Source of the DNA: Massilia violaceinigra
GTDB lineage: Bacteria; Pseudomonadota; Gammaproteobacteria; Burkholderiales; Burkholderiaceae_D
Direction of reading: 5' to 3'
Length of the DNA: 64,000 nucleotides
Assembly: GCF_002752675.1 (NCBI RefSeq)
Contig: NZ_CP024608.1
Coordinates: 124,001 to 188,000, forward strand
The notes under the pieces are model-generated. The model searched no databases, was not told where the DNA came from, and was given only the letters and a program-made list of their open reading frames with translations. Shown here piece by piece: positions 43,127 to 52,373 of this stretch; the stretch's first letter is position 1; every line of letters starts with the position of its first letter. Position numbers and translations under genes: made by a program.

Positions 43127-45640
43127 TTACATCGGCGCGTCGATCAGGCCGCCGTGCTGCACGCCGACCAGGACAAGCGGCGTGCCGGGCAGACCGGTGT
43201 CGAGTTGCACGGTGTCGAGCTCCCATTTTCCGGACCCGGTCTGGGCGCCGATGCCGGGCAGGGACGCGAGCGTTTTGGCGATGATGGCCTGGAAAGCGGC
43301 GATATCGGTGCTGGCCGTGACGCTGGCGAGCATGCCGCGCACGGCGGCGGCGGCATTGATGCCGACGTAGCCCGTCACTTCGGCCGGATTGTCGATGGCC
43401 AGGGTGAAGTCGGAGGCGATGGTGATCTTGTTATTGACCAGCCTGGCGTCGAGCAAGCCCTGGGTGCTGGTGTTTTCCAGCGCGCCGGCCATGATCGAGA
43501 GCGAGGCATTGGCGCGCGACAAGCCGGCGTTGTCGATCGCATTGGTCCAGAACGACAGGCCGGCCGCAGCCGGGGCGCGCCCCAGGATGTTCTGGAACAC
43601 GGCCGTGACGAAGGCGCTGGTGGCGCCCGGGTACAGGGCGGCCGATTCGGCGCTGGAACCGAAACTGTCGATCAGGCTGTGCAGCCCGGCATCGGTGGCG
43701 TAGGCGGCGGTGACGGCCGAAAACGTCAGCGGTGCCTTCAGGCCGCCCAGCTGGCTCTGGAAGGCCGCCAGGCCGCCGGAATCGGCCGCGCGGCCGAAGT
43801 AGGCCAGGTACAGCGCCTGCACCACGTCGTCGTATTCGAGCTTGAGGGTGGTGTCGCCGAACTTGATCGACTCGACATTGCGCACCAAGTCCATGCCGCC
43901 GGCGCCGCTCTTGGCGGTGACCACGAAACCGCTGCTGTCGCGCACCACATGGTAGTTGCCGCGCAAGCCGGGGAAGCTGGCCGTGTCGGTACCGCCGGCG
44001 CCGTCGATGAGGTCGTTACCCGGGGTAGACAGCAGCGAATCGTCGCCAGCCGTGCCGGTAACGGCGGTCACGTCGGTCGGCCCGAGAGTAAACAGCAGGT
44101 GCTTGGCGGCGGTGGCGTTGCCGGCCTTGTCGAGCGAACTCACAGTGACGTCGTACTTGCCGTTGGCCAGGACGCTGCCGCCCAGGCTCCAGCTGCCGTC
44201 GGACGCGACCGTGCCTTCGGCGAAGATGGTGCCGGCGTTGCTCAGGCTGATAATGCTGCCCACTTCGCCGGTGCCGCTGAACTGCACGCTGCCGCTGGCC
44301 GCGACTAGCACGCTGGCGCTCGGCACCGCCGGCGCCTTCGTGTCGACATTGAACTGCAGCGCGGCGCTCGGGATCGAGACATTGTTGGCGGCATCCGTGG
44401 CACGCGCCGTCAGCGACAGGTTGATCCCGTCAGCCAGGGCCGAGGTGGCAACCGACCAGGCGCCGTTGGCGCCGGCGGTGGTGGTGGCGACCAGGGTGGC
44501 GCCGCTGTACACCTTGACCGTGGCGTTGGCTTCGGCGCTGCCGCTGACGACCGGCTTGTCGCCGGCCACATAGCCGTTCGGGTTCTTGCTGGCGGTGAGC
44601 GTCGGCGCGGCCGGCGCGGTGGTGTCGCCCGCGGGAGGGATAGGCGGCAGGTTGACCACCGGCGGCGGCGTCACCACCGGCGGCGGGGTGACGGTCTGGG
44701 GCGACTGTACGCTCTGGTCGTCGAACTTGAGCACTTCTACCGAGGTCAGTGTGTCGCTGCCATCGGCGCCGCTGACGCGCACCTTGCCCGCGCCCAGGTT
44801 GGTGACCGTGTAAGAGGCGTAGTTGCCGCGGAAGACGGCGGTATCGGTGCCGTTGCCGCCGTTGAGCGCATCGTCGCCGCCGTCGCCTTCGAGGCGGTCG
44901 TTGGCAGCGGTGCCGGTCAGGCTGTCGGCACGATTGGTGCCGGTGACATAGCGCCCGCCGCCGGTCGAGTTGATCCCGAGCGCGCCGCGCAGGCCGTCGC
45001 CGCCGTATAGCCAGTTCAGTGCGGCAATGTCATACGGGCTGAAGGTGCTGTAGGGGCCGCCTTGTCCCGTGTACGACAGCAGCGAGTTGCTGGTATTGTC
45101 CTCGCCGGCGGGCAAGCGGATATCGCCCTGGAATGGATGCTTCAAGCCCATCATGTGGCCCAGTTCGTGCAACAGGATCTCCAGGCCTCCCGAGCCGGGC
45201 GCCAGGGTGGCATTCCCGGGGTCGGCGGCGGCGCTGTCGTCCAGATACACATAGGCCCCCGCGTGGAAGCTGAGGAGCTTGTCGCCTGAGTTGGAATACC
45301 CGGAATTCCAGCTGCACAAGCCCGCCGTGTTCCCGCCCAGATCCTTCGAGCAAAAATGAACGTTGGCGGCGGCGCCATCGGCCGTTTCAGCGAACACGAT
45401 CCCGGTGATCGCACTGAGCGCCGCCATGGCCGCGCGTGCGCCGGCCTGCTGGCCCGCGCTGAACGCCATCAGTCCGGTACCCGCGTTATTACCTCCCTCG
45501 TTGTGCGAGGCGATCGAAAAGGTGTAGCGGATGGTGTTGGCAACAGGCGTTACAAAGTTCCAGTCGGGCCCACTGCTGAGCAGGGCGTCAATGTGGTTCA
45601 GGCCGGAGAGGGGGGTGTCGAGATCGGAAATGGTCGCCAT
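43127..45640 (-). CDS. M10 serralysin-like metalloprotease with Ig-like and DUF4214 domains (copy B)
   Basis: An 837-residue relative of copy A. The zinc motif His158-Glu159-x2-His162-x5-His168 (HELGHMMGLKHPF) is intact, but the Met-turn position is Leu188 (SNSLLSYTG). An RTX-like segment (EGDGGDDALNGGNGTD) follows, then a Pro/Thr-rich linker, then two bacterial Ig-like repeats (SASKNPNGYVAGDKP-like and ASVLVAASGSVQFSG). A second calcium-type segment (GNDLIDGAGGTDTASF) precedes DUF4214 (about 603-770). There is no signal peptide. The start at 45640 matches the conserved MATISDLDTPLSG N-terminus; the 42 extra upstream codons are not conserved. Gene and terminator resemble copy C closely. Confidence 0.9.
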   Translation of the reverse strand: MATISDLDTPLSGLNHIDALLSSGPDWNFVTPVANTIRYTFSIASHNEGGNNAGTGLMAFSAGQQAGARAAMAALSAITGIVFAETADGAAANVHFCSKDLGGNTAGLCSWNSGYSNSGDKLLSFHAGAYVYLDDSAAADPGNATLAPGSGGLEILLHELGHMMGLKHPFQGDIRLPAGEDNTSNSLLSYTGQGGPYSTFSPYDIAALNWLYGGDGLRGALGINSTGGGRYVTGTNRADSLTGTAANDRLEGDGGDDALNGGNGTDTAVFRGNYASYTVTNLGAGKVRVSGADGSDTLTSVEVLKFDDQSVQSPQTVTPPPVVTPPPVVNLPPIPPAGDTTAPAAPTLTASKNPNGYVAGDKPVVSGSAEANATVKVYSGATLVATTTAGANGAWSVATSALADGINLSLTARATDAANNVSIPSAALQFNVDTKAPAVPSASVLVAASGSVQFSGTGEVGSIISLSNAGTIFAEGTVASDGSWSLGGSVLANGKYDVTVSSLDKAGNATAAKHLLFTLGPTDVTAVTGTAGDDSLLSTPGNDLIDGAGGTDTASFPGLRGNYHVVRDSSGFVVTAKSGAGGMDLVRNVESIKFGDTTLKLEYDDVVQALYLAYFGRAADSGGLAAFQSQLGGLKAPLTFSAVTAAYATDAGLHSLIDSFGSSAESAALYPGATSAFVTAVFQNILGRAPAAAGLSFWTNAIDNAGLSRANASLSIMAGALENTSTQGLLDARLVNNKITIASDFTLAIDNPAEVTGYVGINAAAAVRGMLASVTASTDIAAFQAIIAKTLASLPGIGAQTGSGKWELDTVQLDTGLPGTPLVLVGVQHGGLIDAPM

Positions 45641-45835
45641 GCGGGTATGCTCGTGATTGGAAGTGAAAAGGCTTCCAAACGATGCCCGATGATGAATGTT
45701 AGCGCAGCCGGCAGACAGGGTTGGAATGTTGCCGGATTTTGGCCGGCAAGCGCCGCAGTATTCCAAACTTGCTTATTGACGTCAAATATATTTCAAATTT
45801 GACATGCCAGCATTCCTTATTCGCCGGTCAAGCAC

Positions 45836-45877
45836 GAAAAACGGGCGCCTTACCCGGCAATGGGTAAGGCGCCCGTT
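45836..45877 (-). terminator. intrinsic terminator of M10 copy C
   Basis: AACGGGCGCCTTACCC, loop GGCAAT, GGGTAAGGCGCCCGTT, with an A-run on the plus strand. The stem is identical to that at 43063-43099, so the terminator was duplicated along with the gene. Confidence 0.93.
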
Positions 45878-45904
45878 GTGACACAGCCGGGAAACGGCCG
45901 CGCT

Positions 45905-48361
45905 TTACATTACCGCGTCGATCAGGCCGCCATGCTGCACACCGACCAGGGCGATCGGGGTATCCAGCGGATCGGCACCGGGCTGCACGCTGTCGATCTG
46001 CATCATTGCGGCGGCGCTCTGCGCACCGAGGCCGGGCAGGGACGCGATCGTGCTGGCGATGATGGCCTGGAAGGCCGCGATATCGGTGCTGGCCGTCACG
46101 CTGGCGAGCATGCTGCGCACCGTGGCGGCGGCATTGATGCCGACATAGCCGCTCACTTCGGTAGGATTATCGATGGCCAGCGTGAAGTCCGAGGCGATGA
46201 TGATCTTGTTATTGACCAGCTTGGCGTCGAGCACGCCCTGGGTACTGGTATTTTCCAGTGCCCCGGCCATGATCGAGAGCGAGGCGTTGGCGCGCGACAA
46301 GCCGCCGTTGTCAATCGCATTGGTCCAGAACGACAGGCCGGGAGCGGCCGGGGCGCGCCCGAAGATGTTCTGGAACACGGCCGTGACAAAGGCGCTGGTG
46401 GCGCCCGGGTACAGGGCGGCCGATTCGGTGCTGGAACCGAAGCTGTCGATCAGGCTGTGCACCCCGGTATCGGTGGCGTAGGCGGCGGTAACGCCCGGAA
46501 ACGTCTGCGGCGCCTTGAGGCCGCCCAGCTGGCTCTGGAAGGCTGCCAGGCCCCCGGAATCTGCCGCGCGTCCGAAGTACGCCACGTACAGCGCCTGCAC
46601 CACGTCGTCGTATTCGAGCTTGAGGGTGGAGTCGCCGAACTTGATCGACTCGACATTGCGCAGCAAGTCGGTGCCGTCGGCGCCGCTGCGGGCGGTGACC
46701 ACGAAACCGCTGCTGTCGCGCACCACATTGTAGTTGCCGCGCGCGCCGGTGTAGCTGACGGAGTCGGTGCCGCTGCCGCCATCGATGACATTGTTTCCCG
46801 GAGTGGACAGCAGGGAATCGTCGCCGGCCGTGCCGGTGACCGTGGCCGCCGAGCCGACCGCAAACAGCAGGTGCTTGGTGGCGGTGGTGTTATTGCCGGC
46901 CTTGTCGAGCGAACTGACGCTCACGTCGTAGTTGCCGTTGCTCAGGGTGCTGCCGCCCAGGCTCCAGTTGCCGTCCGACGCGACCGTGCCTTCGGCGATG
47001 ATGGCGCTGGCATTGGTCAGGCGGATCGTGCTGCCGGCTTCGCCGGTGCCGTTGAACAGGGCGGCGCCGCTGGCCGAGACCACCACGCTGGCGGTCGGTG
47101 CCACCGGCGCCACGGTGTCGACGCTGAACAGCAGCGCGGCGCTCGGGACCGAAACATTGTTGGCGGCATCCGTGGCGCGTGCCGTCAGCGACAGATTGAT
47201 GCCGTCGGCCAGGGACGAGGTGGCAACCGAATACGTACCGTTGGCGCCGGCCGTGGTGGTGGCGACCAGGTTGGCGCCGCTGTACACCTTGACCGTGGCG
47301 TTCGCTTCGGCGGTGCCGGTGACGACGGGCTTGTCGCCGGTCACATAGCCATTCGCGTTCTTGGTGAGCGCGAGCGTCGGCGCGGCCGGCGCGGTGGTGT
47401 CGCCCGCCGGCGGCGTGACCACCTGGCCCGACTGCACGGTCTGGTCGTCGAACTTGAGCATTTCAATCGAGGTGAGGGTGTCCATGCCGTCGGCGCCGGT
47501 GACGCGCACGCTGCCGCCGCCCAGGTCGGTAACGGTATAGGAGGCGTAATTGCCGCGGAACACGGCGGTATCGGTGCCGTTGCCGCCGTTGAGCGCATCG
47601 TCGCCGCCATCGCCTTCGAAGCGGTCGTTGCCGCTCGAGCCGCTCATTGTGTCGGCGAAGCTGGTGCCGGCGAGATAGCGTCCGCCGCCGGTCGAATTGA
47701 TGCCGAGCGCGCCGCCCAGGCCGTCGCCGCCGTACAGCCACTTCAGGGCCGCGATGTCATACGGGCTGAAGTTGGAGTAAGGACCGCCCTGGCTGGTGTA
47801 CGACAGCAGCGTGTTGCTGGTGTTGTCGTCGCCGGGCGCCAGGTTGGGGCTGCCCTCGAACGGGTGCTTGAGGCCGATCATGTGGCCCAGTTCGTGCAGC
47901 AGGGTCTGGTAACCGCCGCCGCCGGGGGTCAGGTTGGCATTCTCGACGGCAAACTCGGCGTTGTCGAGATAGACATAGGCTTGCGCATCGTAGCTGTTGA
48001 GCGTGGTGCCGGTGTAGCCGTAGCTCGAATTCCAGCTGCACAGGCCGCTCACATTGTTGCCGGTGATATTCACCGCCGCCAGGTGCACATCGGCCGCCGC
48101 GCCGCTTGCCGTTTCGGTGAAGGTGATGCCGGTCAGCGCCGCCAGGGTCGCGAAGGCGGTGCGCGTGTTGGCTTGCTGGGAAGCGGAAAAAGCGGTCTGG
48201 CCGCTCTGCCCCGCTTCATTGCCGGACGCGACAGAGAAGGTGTACAGGATCGTGTTGCCGGCAGGCGTCAGGTAATTCCAGTCCGGTCCCGTGTCGAGCA
48301 GGGCATCGATGTGGATCAGGCCGGAGGTAGGTGTTACGGTGATGTCGGATACGGTCGCCAT
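45905..48361 (-). CDS. M10 serralysin-like metalloprotease with Ig-like and DUF4214 domains (copy C)
   Basis: An 818-residue protease with the same layout as copy B. Zinc ligands are His156, His160 and His166 with Glu157 (LLHELGHMIGLKHPF), and the Met-turn position is Leu186 (NTLLSYTSQ). Then come an RTX-like run (EGDGGDDALNGGNGTD), Ig-like repeats (ALTKNANGYVTGDKPVVTGT and SVVVSASGAALFNGTGEAG), and DUF4214 (about 586-750, VVQALYVAYFGRAADSGGLA). Large stretches of the 3' half are nearly the same as copy B at DNA level. There is no signal peptide, so export is probably type I. It is the most upstream gene of the protease cluster. Confidence 0.9.
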   Translation of the reverse strand: MATVSDITVTPTSGLIHIDALLDTGPDWNYLTPAGNTILYTFSVASGNEAGQSGQTAFSASQQANTRTAFATLAALTGITFTETASGAAADVHLAAVNITGNNVSGLCSWNSSYGYTGTTLNSYDAQAYVYLDNAEFAVENANLTPGGGGYQTLLHELGHMIGLKHPFEGSPNLAPGDDNTSNTLLSYTSQGGPYSNFSPYDIAALKWLYGGDGLGGALGINSTGGGRYLAGTSFADTMSGSSGNDRFEGDGGDDALNGGNGTDTAVFRGNYASYTVTDLGGGSVRVTGADGMDTLTSIEMLKFDDQTVQSGQVVTPPAGDTTAPAAPTLALTKNANGYVTGDKPVVTGTAEANATVKVYSGANLVATTTAGANGTYSVATSSLADGINLSLTARATDAANNVSVPSAALLFSVDTVAPVAPTASVVVSASGAALFNGTGEAGSTIRLTNASAIIAEGTVASDGNWSLGGSTLSNGNYDVSVSSLDKAGNNTTATKHLLFAVGSAATVTGTAGDDSLLSTPGNNVIDGGSGTDSVSYTGARGNYNVVRDSSGFVVTARSGADGTDLLRNVESIKFGDSTLKLEYDDVVQALYVAYFGRAADSGGLAAFQSQLGGLKAPQTFPGVTAAYATDTGVHSLIDSFGSSTESAALYPGATSAFVTAVFQNIFGRAPAAPGLSFWTNAIDNGGLSRANASLSIMAGALENTSTQGVLDAKLVNNKIIIASDFTLAIDNPTEVSGYVGINAAATVRSMLASVTASTDIAAFQAIIASTIASLPGLGAQSAAAMMQIDSVQPGADPLDTPIALVGVQHGGLIDAVM

Positions 48362-48526
48362 GCTGTGTGCTCGTCAATTGGAAGTGAAGGGAGTCCAAAC
48401 GACGCGCAACCAGGCAACGCTGCCGGCAGGCGGATCTGGAAGGGTGCCGCGCTTGCGCTCGGCAGTGAATTCAGTATTTCAAAGTCGGAAGTTGCCGTCA
48501 AACAAAATTTGAATCGTGTGCGCAAT

Positions 48527-49000
48527 TTATCGCAAATAAACACCACCGCAGATGATCACATCGTCGCTGGGCTGGCAATACATTGCCTTAGGTTCAATCT
48601 TCCCGCTGACGGGATTGGTGAACTTATATTCTTGCCAAAAAGAAGGATTCTTTTTTGCCATCTCGACCCGTTCGCGCACGAACGCCTTGCCGTCGATATC
48701 CTTCAATTCCATCAGATTCTTGCCCAGCATCTTGGGATTGGCGCCATGCGCGCGCACCACGCCGTCGAAACCGTAAGCCACCATGTACAGGTCGCGGACG
48801 GTGAAGGGACCATCCTTGCGGTTGATCTCGCTGTACGTCTTGTCCTTGCCGTTGGCCTTCATGAACACGATGGTCTTCTTGACCATGGCTTCGGCTTCCG
48901 GCTTGGTGGCAAACTCATCGGCAATGGCGGGCGCGGCCATCGCCCATGCCAGCAACGCGGCAACCATGGCGCCGCGCGCTGCGGTAGTGAATGTCGACAT
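48527..49000 (-). CDS. exported cache-domain protein
   Basis: A 157-residue protein with a signal peptide (GAMVAALLAWAMAAPAIA) and a single periplasmic Cache-type fold (AEAMVKKTIVFMKANGKDKT, FTVRDLYMVAYGFDGVVRAHGANPKMLGKNLMELKDIDGKAFVRE). Stand-alone cache proteins bind small ligands such as carboxylates, but no transmembrane output is attached. The C-terminal Cys pair (MYCQPSDDVIICGG) may form a disulfide. The start at 49000 has AAGGGA seven bases upstream; the longer frame of 36 more codons has no signal. It lies 88 bp after rep on the same strand. Confidence 0.82.
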   Translation of the reverse strand: MSTFTTAARGAMVAALLAWAMAAPAIADEFATKPEAEAMVKKTIVFMKANGKDKTYSEINRKDGPFTVRDLYMVAYGFDGVVRAHGANPKMLGKNLMELKDIDGKAFVRERVEMAKKNPSFWQEYKFTNPVSGKIEPKAMYCQPSDDVIICGGVYLR

Positions 49001-49088
49001 AAAATTTCCCTTCGGAAAAGTGCGCCACAACGACGCGTCGAAACATGCTAGCACGCATGTTCCGCGCTGCCGAGTGTTAAGTTGGACG

Positions 49089-51149
49089 CTATGTTTTCGC
49101 CGTTGCAAGCAGCGCCTTCAAGCTGGCCAGGCGGTCCTTGGGTGAAATGGTTTCCGCTTCGGTGGGCGGAGCGTCGCCGACGTCGAGCGCCATTTCCTTA
49201 ATGAAACGCGATACATCGCAATGGACTTGCTCGCCGGCACGTTTACGTTTCTTACACCACGTAATGTACAAGGTGCGCTGGGCGCGCGTGATGCCCACGT
49301 ACATCAGGCGCCGTTCTTCCTGGATGCGCGCGCCGATGGTTTCCACCGACGCGTCCGGGTCGCCCTTGTGCGGCAGGATGCCTTCTTCCACGCCGACCAG
49401 GAATACGTGCGGAAACTCCAATCCCTTGGACGCGTGCAGGGTCGACATGCGCACCGCGTCCGGCTCCTCATCCTTGCCTTCCAACATGCTCATCAAGGCC
49501 ACCATCTGGGTCAGTTCCAGCAGGTTTTTTTCCTCGCCGGATTTATCCTTGCCGCCGCAGCCGCGTTCCTTGAGCCAGTTGGTAAATTCGAGCACGTTCT
49601 GCCATTTGCTTTGCGCGGCGCGGTCATCAAAAGTGTCGTACAGATAACTCTCGTAGGCGATCTCCTTCATCATGTCGTCGAGCACGGCGGCCGCGTTCTC
49701 GCCGCTGCCGGACGGGCCGGGGCGGCTGGCGCGCGCTTCGAGCTGGTTGATGAAGTTGCAAAAGGCGCGCAGCGGCAGCAGCTGGCGGTCCGGCAGCTTC
49801 GCTTCGATGCCGCCCTTGAAGGTGGCCTCGAACAGCGAGCAGTTCCACTGCTTGGAAAACGCGCCCAGCACTTCCAAGGTGGCCATGCCGACGCCGCGCT
49901 TGGGCGTGGTGACGGCGCGGATGAAGGCAGGATCGTCGCCGTCGTTGGCGATCAGGCGCAGGTAGCTGATGATGTCCTTGATTTCAGCCTTGTCGAAAAA
50001 ACTCTGGCCGCCCGAAATCGTGTACGGAATGCGCTCCTTGCGCAGGCATTGCTCGATCACGCGCGCCTGGTGGTTGCCGCGGTACAGGATGGCGTAATCG
50101 GACCACTTGTTCTTGCGCTGGAAGCGGTCGGCCGAAATCATGATGGCTACCTGCTCGGCTTCCTGGTCGTCGGTCTGCATGCCCAGCACGGTGATCGGCT
50201 CGCCCAGGCCGTGTTCGGACCACAGGGCTTTCTCGAACAGCTTGGGATTGTTCGAGATGACCGCGTTGGCCGCCTGCAGGATACGGGTGGTGGAGCGGTA
50301 ATTCTGTTCCAGCTTGATGACGCGCAGGTCTGGGAAATCGTCGCCCAGGGTTTTCAGGTTTTCCACCGAGGCGCCGCGCCAGGCGTAGATGGCCTGGTCG
50401 TCGTCGCCCACGGCGGTGAACATCGGTTTCTTGCCGATGCCGGTGACCAGCAGCTTGACCAGTTCGTACTGGCAGGTGTTGGTATCCTGATACTCGTCCA
50501 TGAGCAGGTAGCGCAGGCGGCGCTGCCACTTGTCGCGGATCGGATCGTTGTTGCGGAACAGTTCCACCGGCAGGCGGATCAGGTCGTCGAAATCGACCGC
50601 CTGGTAAGCCGCCAGGGTGGCCACGTAGCTGCGGAACACGCGCGCGGCCTGGGCTTCGTCTTCATCCTTGGCGTTCTTGACCGCGTCTTCGGGGTCGATC
50701 AGGGCATTTTTCCACAAGGAAATGGAATTCTGGATGCTGCGGATCAGCTGCTTGTCGGTGGTGATTGCCAGATCCTGGACCAGGCCGAAGCAATCGTCGC
50801 TGTCCATGATCGAAAAACGGTCCTTCAGGCCCACGCCGGCCGCTTCCTGGCGCAGGATTTTCACGCCCAGCGAGTGGAAGGTGGAGACGGTCAGCTGCTT
50901 GGCCTGGCGCGGCTGCTTGAGCAGCTTGGCGATGCGCTCCTGCATTTCCAGCGCGGCCTTGTTGGTGAAGGTCAGCGCCGCGATGGTGCGCGGATCGTAG
51001 CCGCGGTCTTCGATCAGGTGCGCGATTTTCTGGGTGATGACGCGCGTCTTGCCCGAACCGGCACCGGCCAGCACCAGGCAGGGGCCGTCAAGATACATGA
51101 CCGCTTCGCTCTGGGGAGCGTTCAGGCCGAAATTGGGAGTGGAGGACAT
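49089..51149 (-). CDS. rep: ATP-dependent DNA helicase Rep (UvrD/Rep family)
   Basis: A 686-residue superfamily-1 3'-5' helicase. Motif Q and the NAPQSEAV start are present, motif I is AGAGSGKTR, motif Ia LTFTNKAALEM, motif II DEYQDTN, motif III GDDDQAIYAWRGA, motif IV EQNYRST, motif V STLHASKGLEF and motif VI YVGITRAQ. Rep clears protein roadblocks ahead of forks. I start it at the second ATG (SSTPNFGLNAPQSEAV). It lies on the minus strand upstream of the cache gene, with a GTCGTTCCCGC palindrome on its 5' side. Confidence 0.94.
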   Translation of the reverse strand: MSSTPNFGLNAPQSEAVMYLDGPCLVLAGAGSGKTRVITQKIAHLIEDRGYDPRTIAALTFTNKAALEMQERIAKLLKQPRQAKQLTVSTFHSLGVKILRQEAAGVGLKDRFSIMDSDDCFGLVQDLAITTDKQLIRSIQNSISLWKNALIDPEDAVKNAKDEDEAQAARVFRSYVATLAAYQAVDFDDLIRLPVELFRNNDPIRDKWQRRLRYLLMDEYQDTNTCQYELVKLLVTGIGKKPMFTAVGDDDQAIYAWRGASVENLKTLGDDFPDLRVIKLEQNYRSTTRILQAANAVISNNPKLFEKALWSEHGLGEPITVLGMQTDDQEAEQVAIMISADRFQRKNKWSDYAILYRGNHQARVIEQCLRKERIPYTISGGQSFFDKAEIKDIISYLRLIANDGDDPAFIRAVTTPKRGVGMATLEVLGAFSKQWNCSLFEATFKGGIEAKLPDRQLLPLRAFCNFINQLEARASRPGPSGSGENAAAVLDDMMKEIAYESYLYDTFDDRAAQSKWQNVLEFTNWLKERGCGGKDKSGEEKNLLELTQMVALMSMLEGKDEEPDAVRMSTLHASKGLEFPHVFLVGVEEGILPHKGDPDASVETIGARIQEERRLMYVGITRAQRTLYITWCKKRKRAGEQVHCDVSRFIKEMALDVGDAPPTEAETISPKDRLASLKALLATAKT

Positions 51150-51199
51150 CGGGCGGGGCAATCTGATGGGGGACGACCGGCCATTGTAACGTAGACCCC

Positions 51200-51231
51200 C
51201 GTCGTTCCCGCGCCTTGGCGCGGGAACGACG
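51200..51231. repeat. GTCGTTCCCGC palindrome upstream of rep
   Basis: CGTCGTTCCCGCGCC, loop TT, GGCGCGGGAACGACG, with a further right half-site GGCGGGAACGAC at 51239-51250. It is located between the rep start and the oxidoreductase stop. Confidence 0.9.
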
Positions 51232-51280
51232 AGATAGTGGCGGGAACGACTGGATGTGGCGCCATCCGCCCAGGCCGGGT

Positions 51281-52273
51281 TTAAAACCCCGACAACACAA
51301 TCTTGCCGATCGTCCGCCCCGCCTCCAGCGCCGCGTGGGCGCGCGTCAGGTTGGAGGCATCGATCCTGCCGCCGTTTTCCCCCACGGTGGTGGTCAACAC
51401 TCCCGCATCAACCAGCTCAGCCACCTCATTGAGCAGCTTGTGCTGCTCGATCATATCGGCCGTCCCGAACATCGAACGGGTAAACATCATCTCGAACACC
51501 ACCGTCACGCTCTTGCCGAACACCAAGTCCATCGGCAGCGGCCGCTCGTTGCGCACGATCGCGCAAATCTTGCCCTGCGGCGCAATCGCCGCCGCCATCG
51601 CCGCAAAGTGCGCATCGATATCGTTCAGGCACAAAATATAATCCACCTGCGCCAGCCCCAGCGCGGCCAGCTGGGCCGGCATGTCGCCATGGTGATCGAT
51701 CACATGATCCGCCCCCAGCGCCCTGCACCACTGGCCCGACGCCCGGCGCGAGGCGGTCGCGATCACGTTCAGCTTCGCCAGCTTCTTGGCCAGCTGGATC
51801 GCGATCGAGCCCACCCCGCCCGCGCCGCCGATGATCAGCACCGACTTGCCCTCGTCGGCCCCGCTGCGCGACACGCCCAGGCGCTCGAACAGCGCTTCCC
51901 ACGCCGTGATGCTGGTCAGCGGCAGCGCGGCGGCCTGTTCCACGCTCAGGCTGGCCGGCTTGCGCCCCACGATGCGCTCGTCGACCGCATGAAACTCGCT
52001 GTTGGCGCCCGGACGCACCACGCTGCCCGCGTAATACACCGCGTCGCCCACCTTGAACAGGCTGGCCTGGGGACCGACGGCACTGACGGTACCGGCCACG
52101 TCCCAGCCGACCAGGCGCGGCTCGCCATCGTGGGCGGCCGCCTTGCGCTGCTTGTAGTCGACCGGATTGACCGAAATCGCCTCCACTTTCACCACCAGGT
52201 CGCGCCCTTGCGGCTGTGGCACGGGCAACTCGACGTCGTGCAGGGTTCCGTTAATGACGGCAATGGCTTTCAT
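51281..52273 (-). CDS. zinc-type alcohol dehydrogenase family / quinone oxidoreductase-like protein
   Basis: A 330-residue medium-chain dehydrogenase. The N-terminus (VEAISVNPVDYKQRKAA, GWDVAGTVSAVG) and the Rossmann motif VLIIGGAGGVGSIAIQLAKKL identify it; structural-zinc cysteines are missing, as in the NADPH:quinone oxidoreductase branch. It would reduce quinones or enones with NAD(P)H. The start at 52273 has AAGGAA upstream. It is divergent from a LysR gene across 100 bp, the standard arrangement for LysR control of its neighbour. Confidence 0.88.
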   Translation of the reverse strand: MKAIAVINGTLHDVELPVPQPQGRDLVVKVEAISVNPVDYKQRKAAAHDGEPRLVGWDVAGTVSAVGPQASLFKVGDAVYYAGSVVRPGANSEFHAVDERIVGRKPASLSVEQAAALPLTSITAWEALFERLGVSRSGADEGKSVLIIGGAGGVGSIAIQLAKKLAKLNVIATASRRASGQWCRALGADHVIDHHGDMPAQLAALGLAQVDYILCLNDIDAHFAAMAAAIAPQGKICAIVRNERPLPMDLVFGKSVTVVFEMMFTRSMFGTADMIEQHKLLNEVAELVDAGVLTTTVGENGGRIDASNLTRAHAALEAGRTIGKIVLSGF

Positions 52274-52373
52274 GTTGTTTCCTTGTTTGGTTGACAGATG
52301 AGCCAGTGTAGTCCGCATCGATTCGATTGATAATTGGCATAATGATTGAATATCTCTTCAGCAAAACAGAATA

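Noticed and set aside
43056..45877. inverted repeats of a transposon around M10 copy B
   Set aside because: The two identical 16-bp hairpins are in the same orientation, each just after a protease stop codon with a U tract; they are duplicated terminators, not transposon ends, and there is no transposase.
45860..49051. 1063-codon plus-strand frame across M10 copy C and the cache gene
   Set aside because: It is antisense to two well-supported genes and through their terminator; composition is typical of a shadow frame in high-GC DNA.
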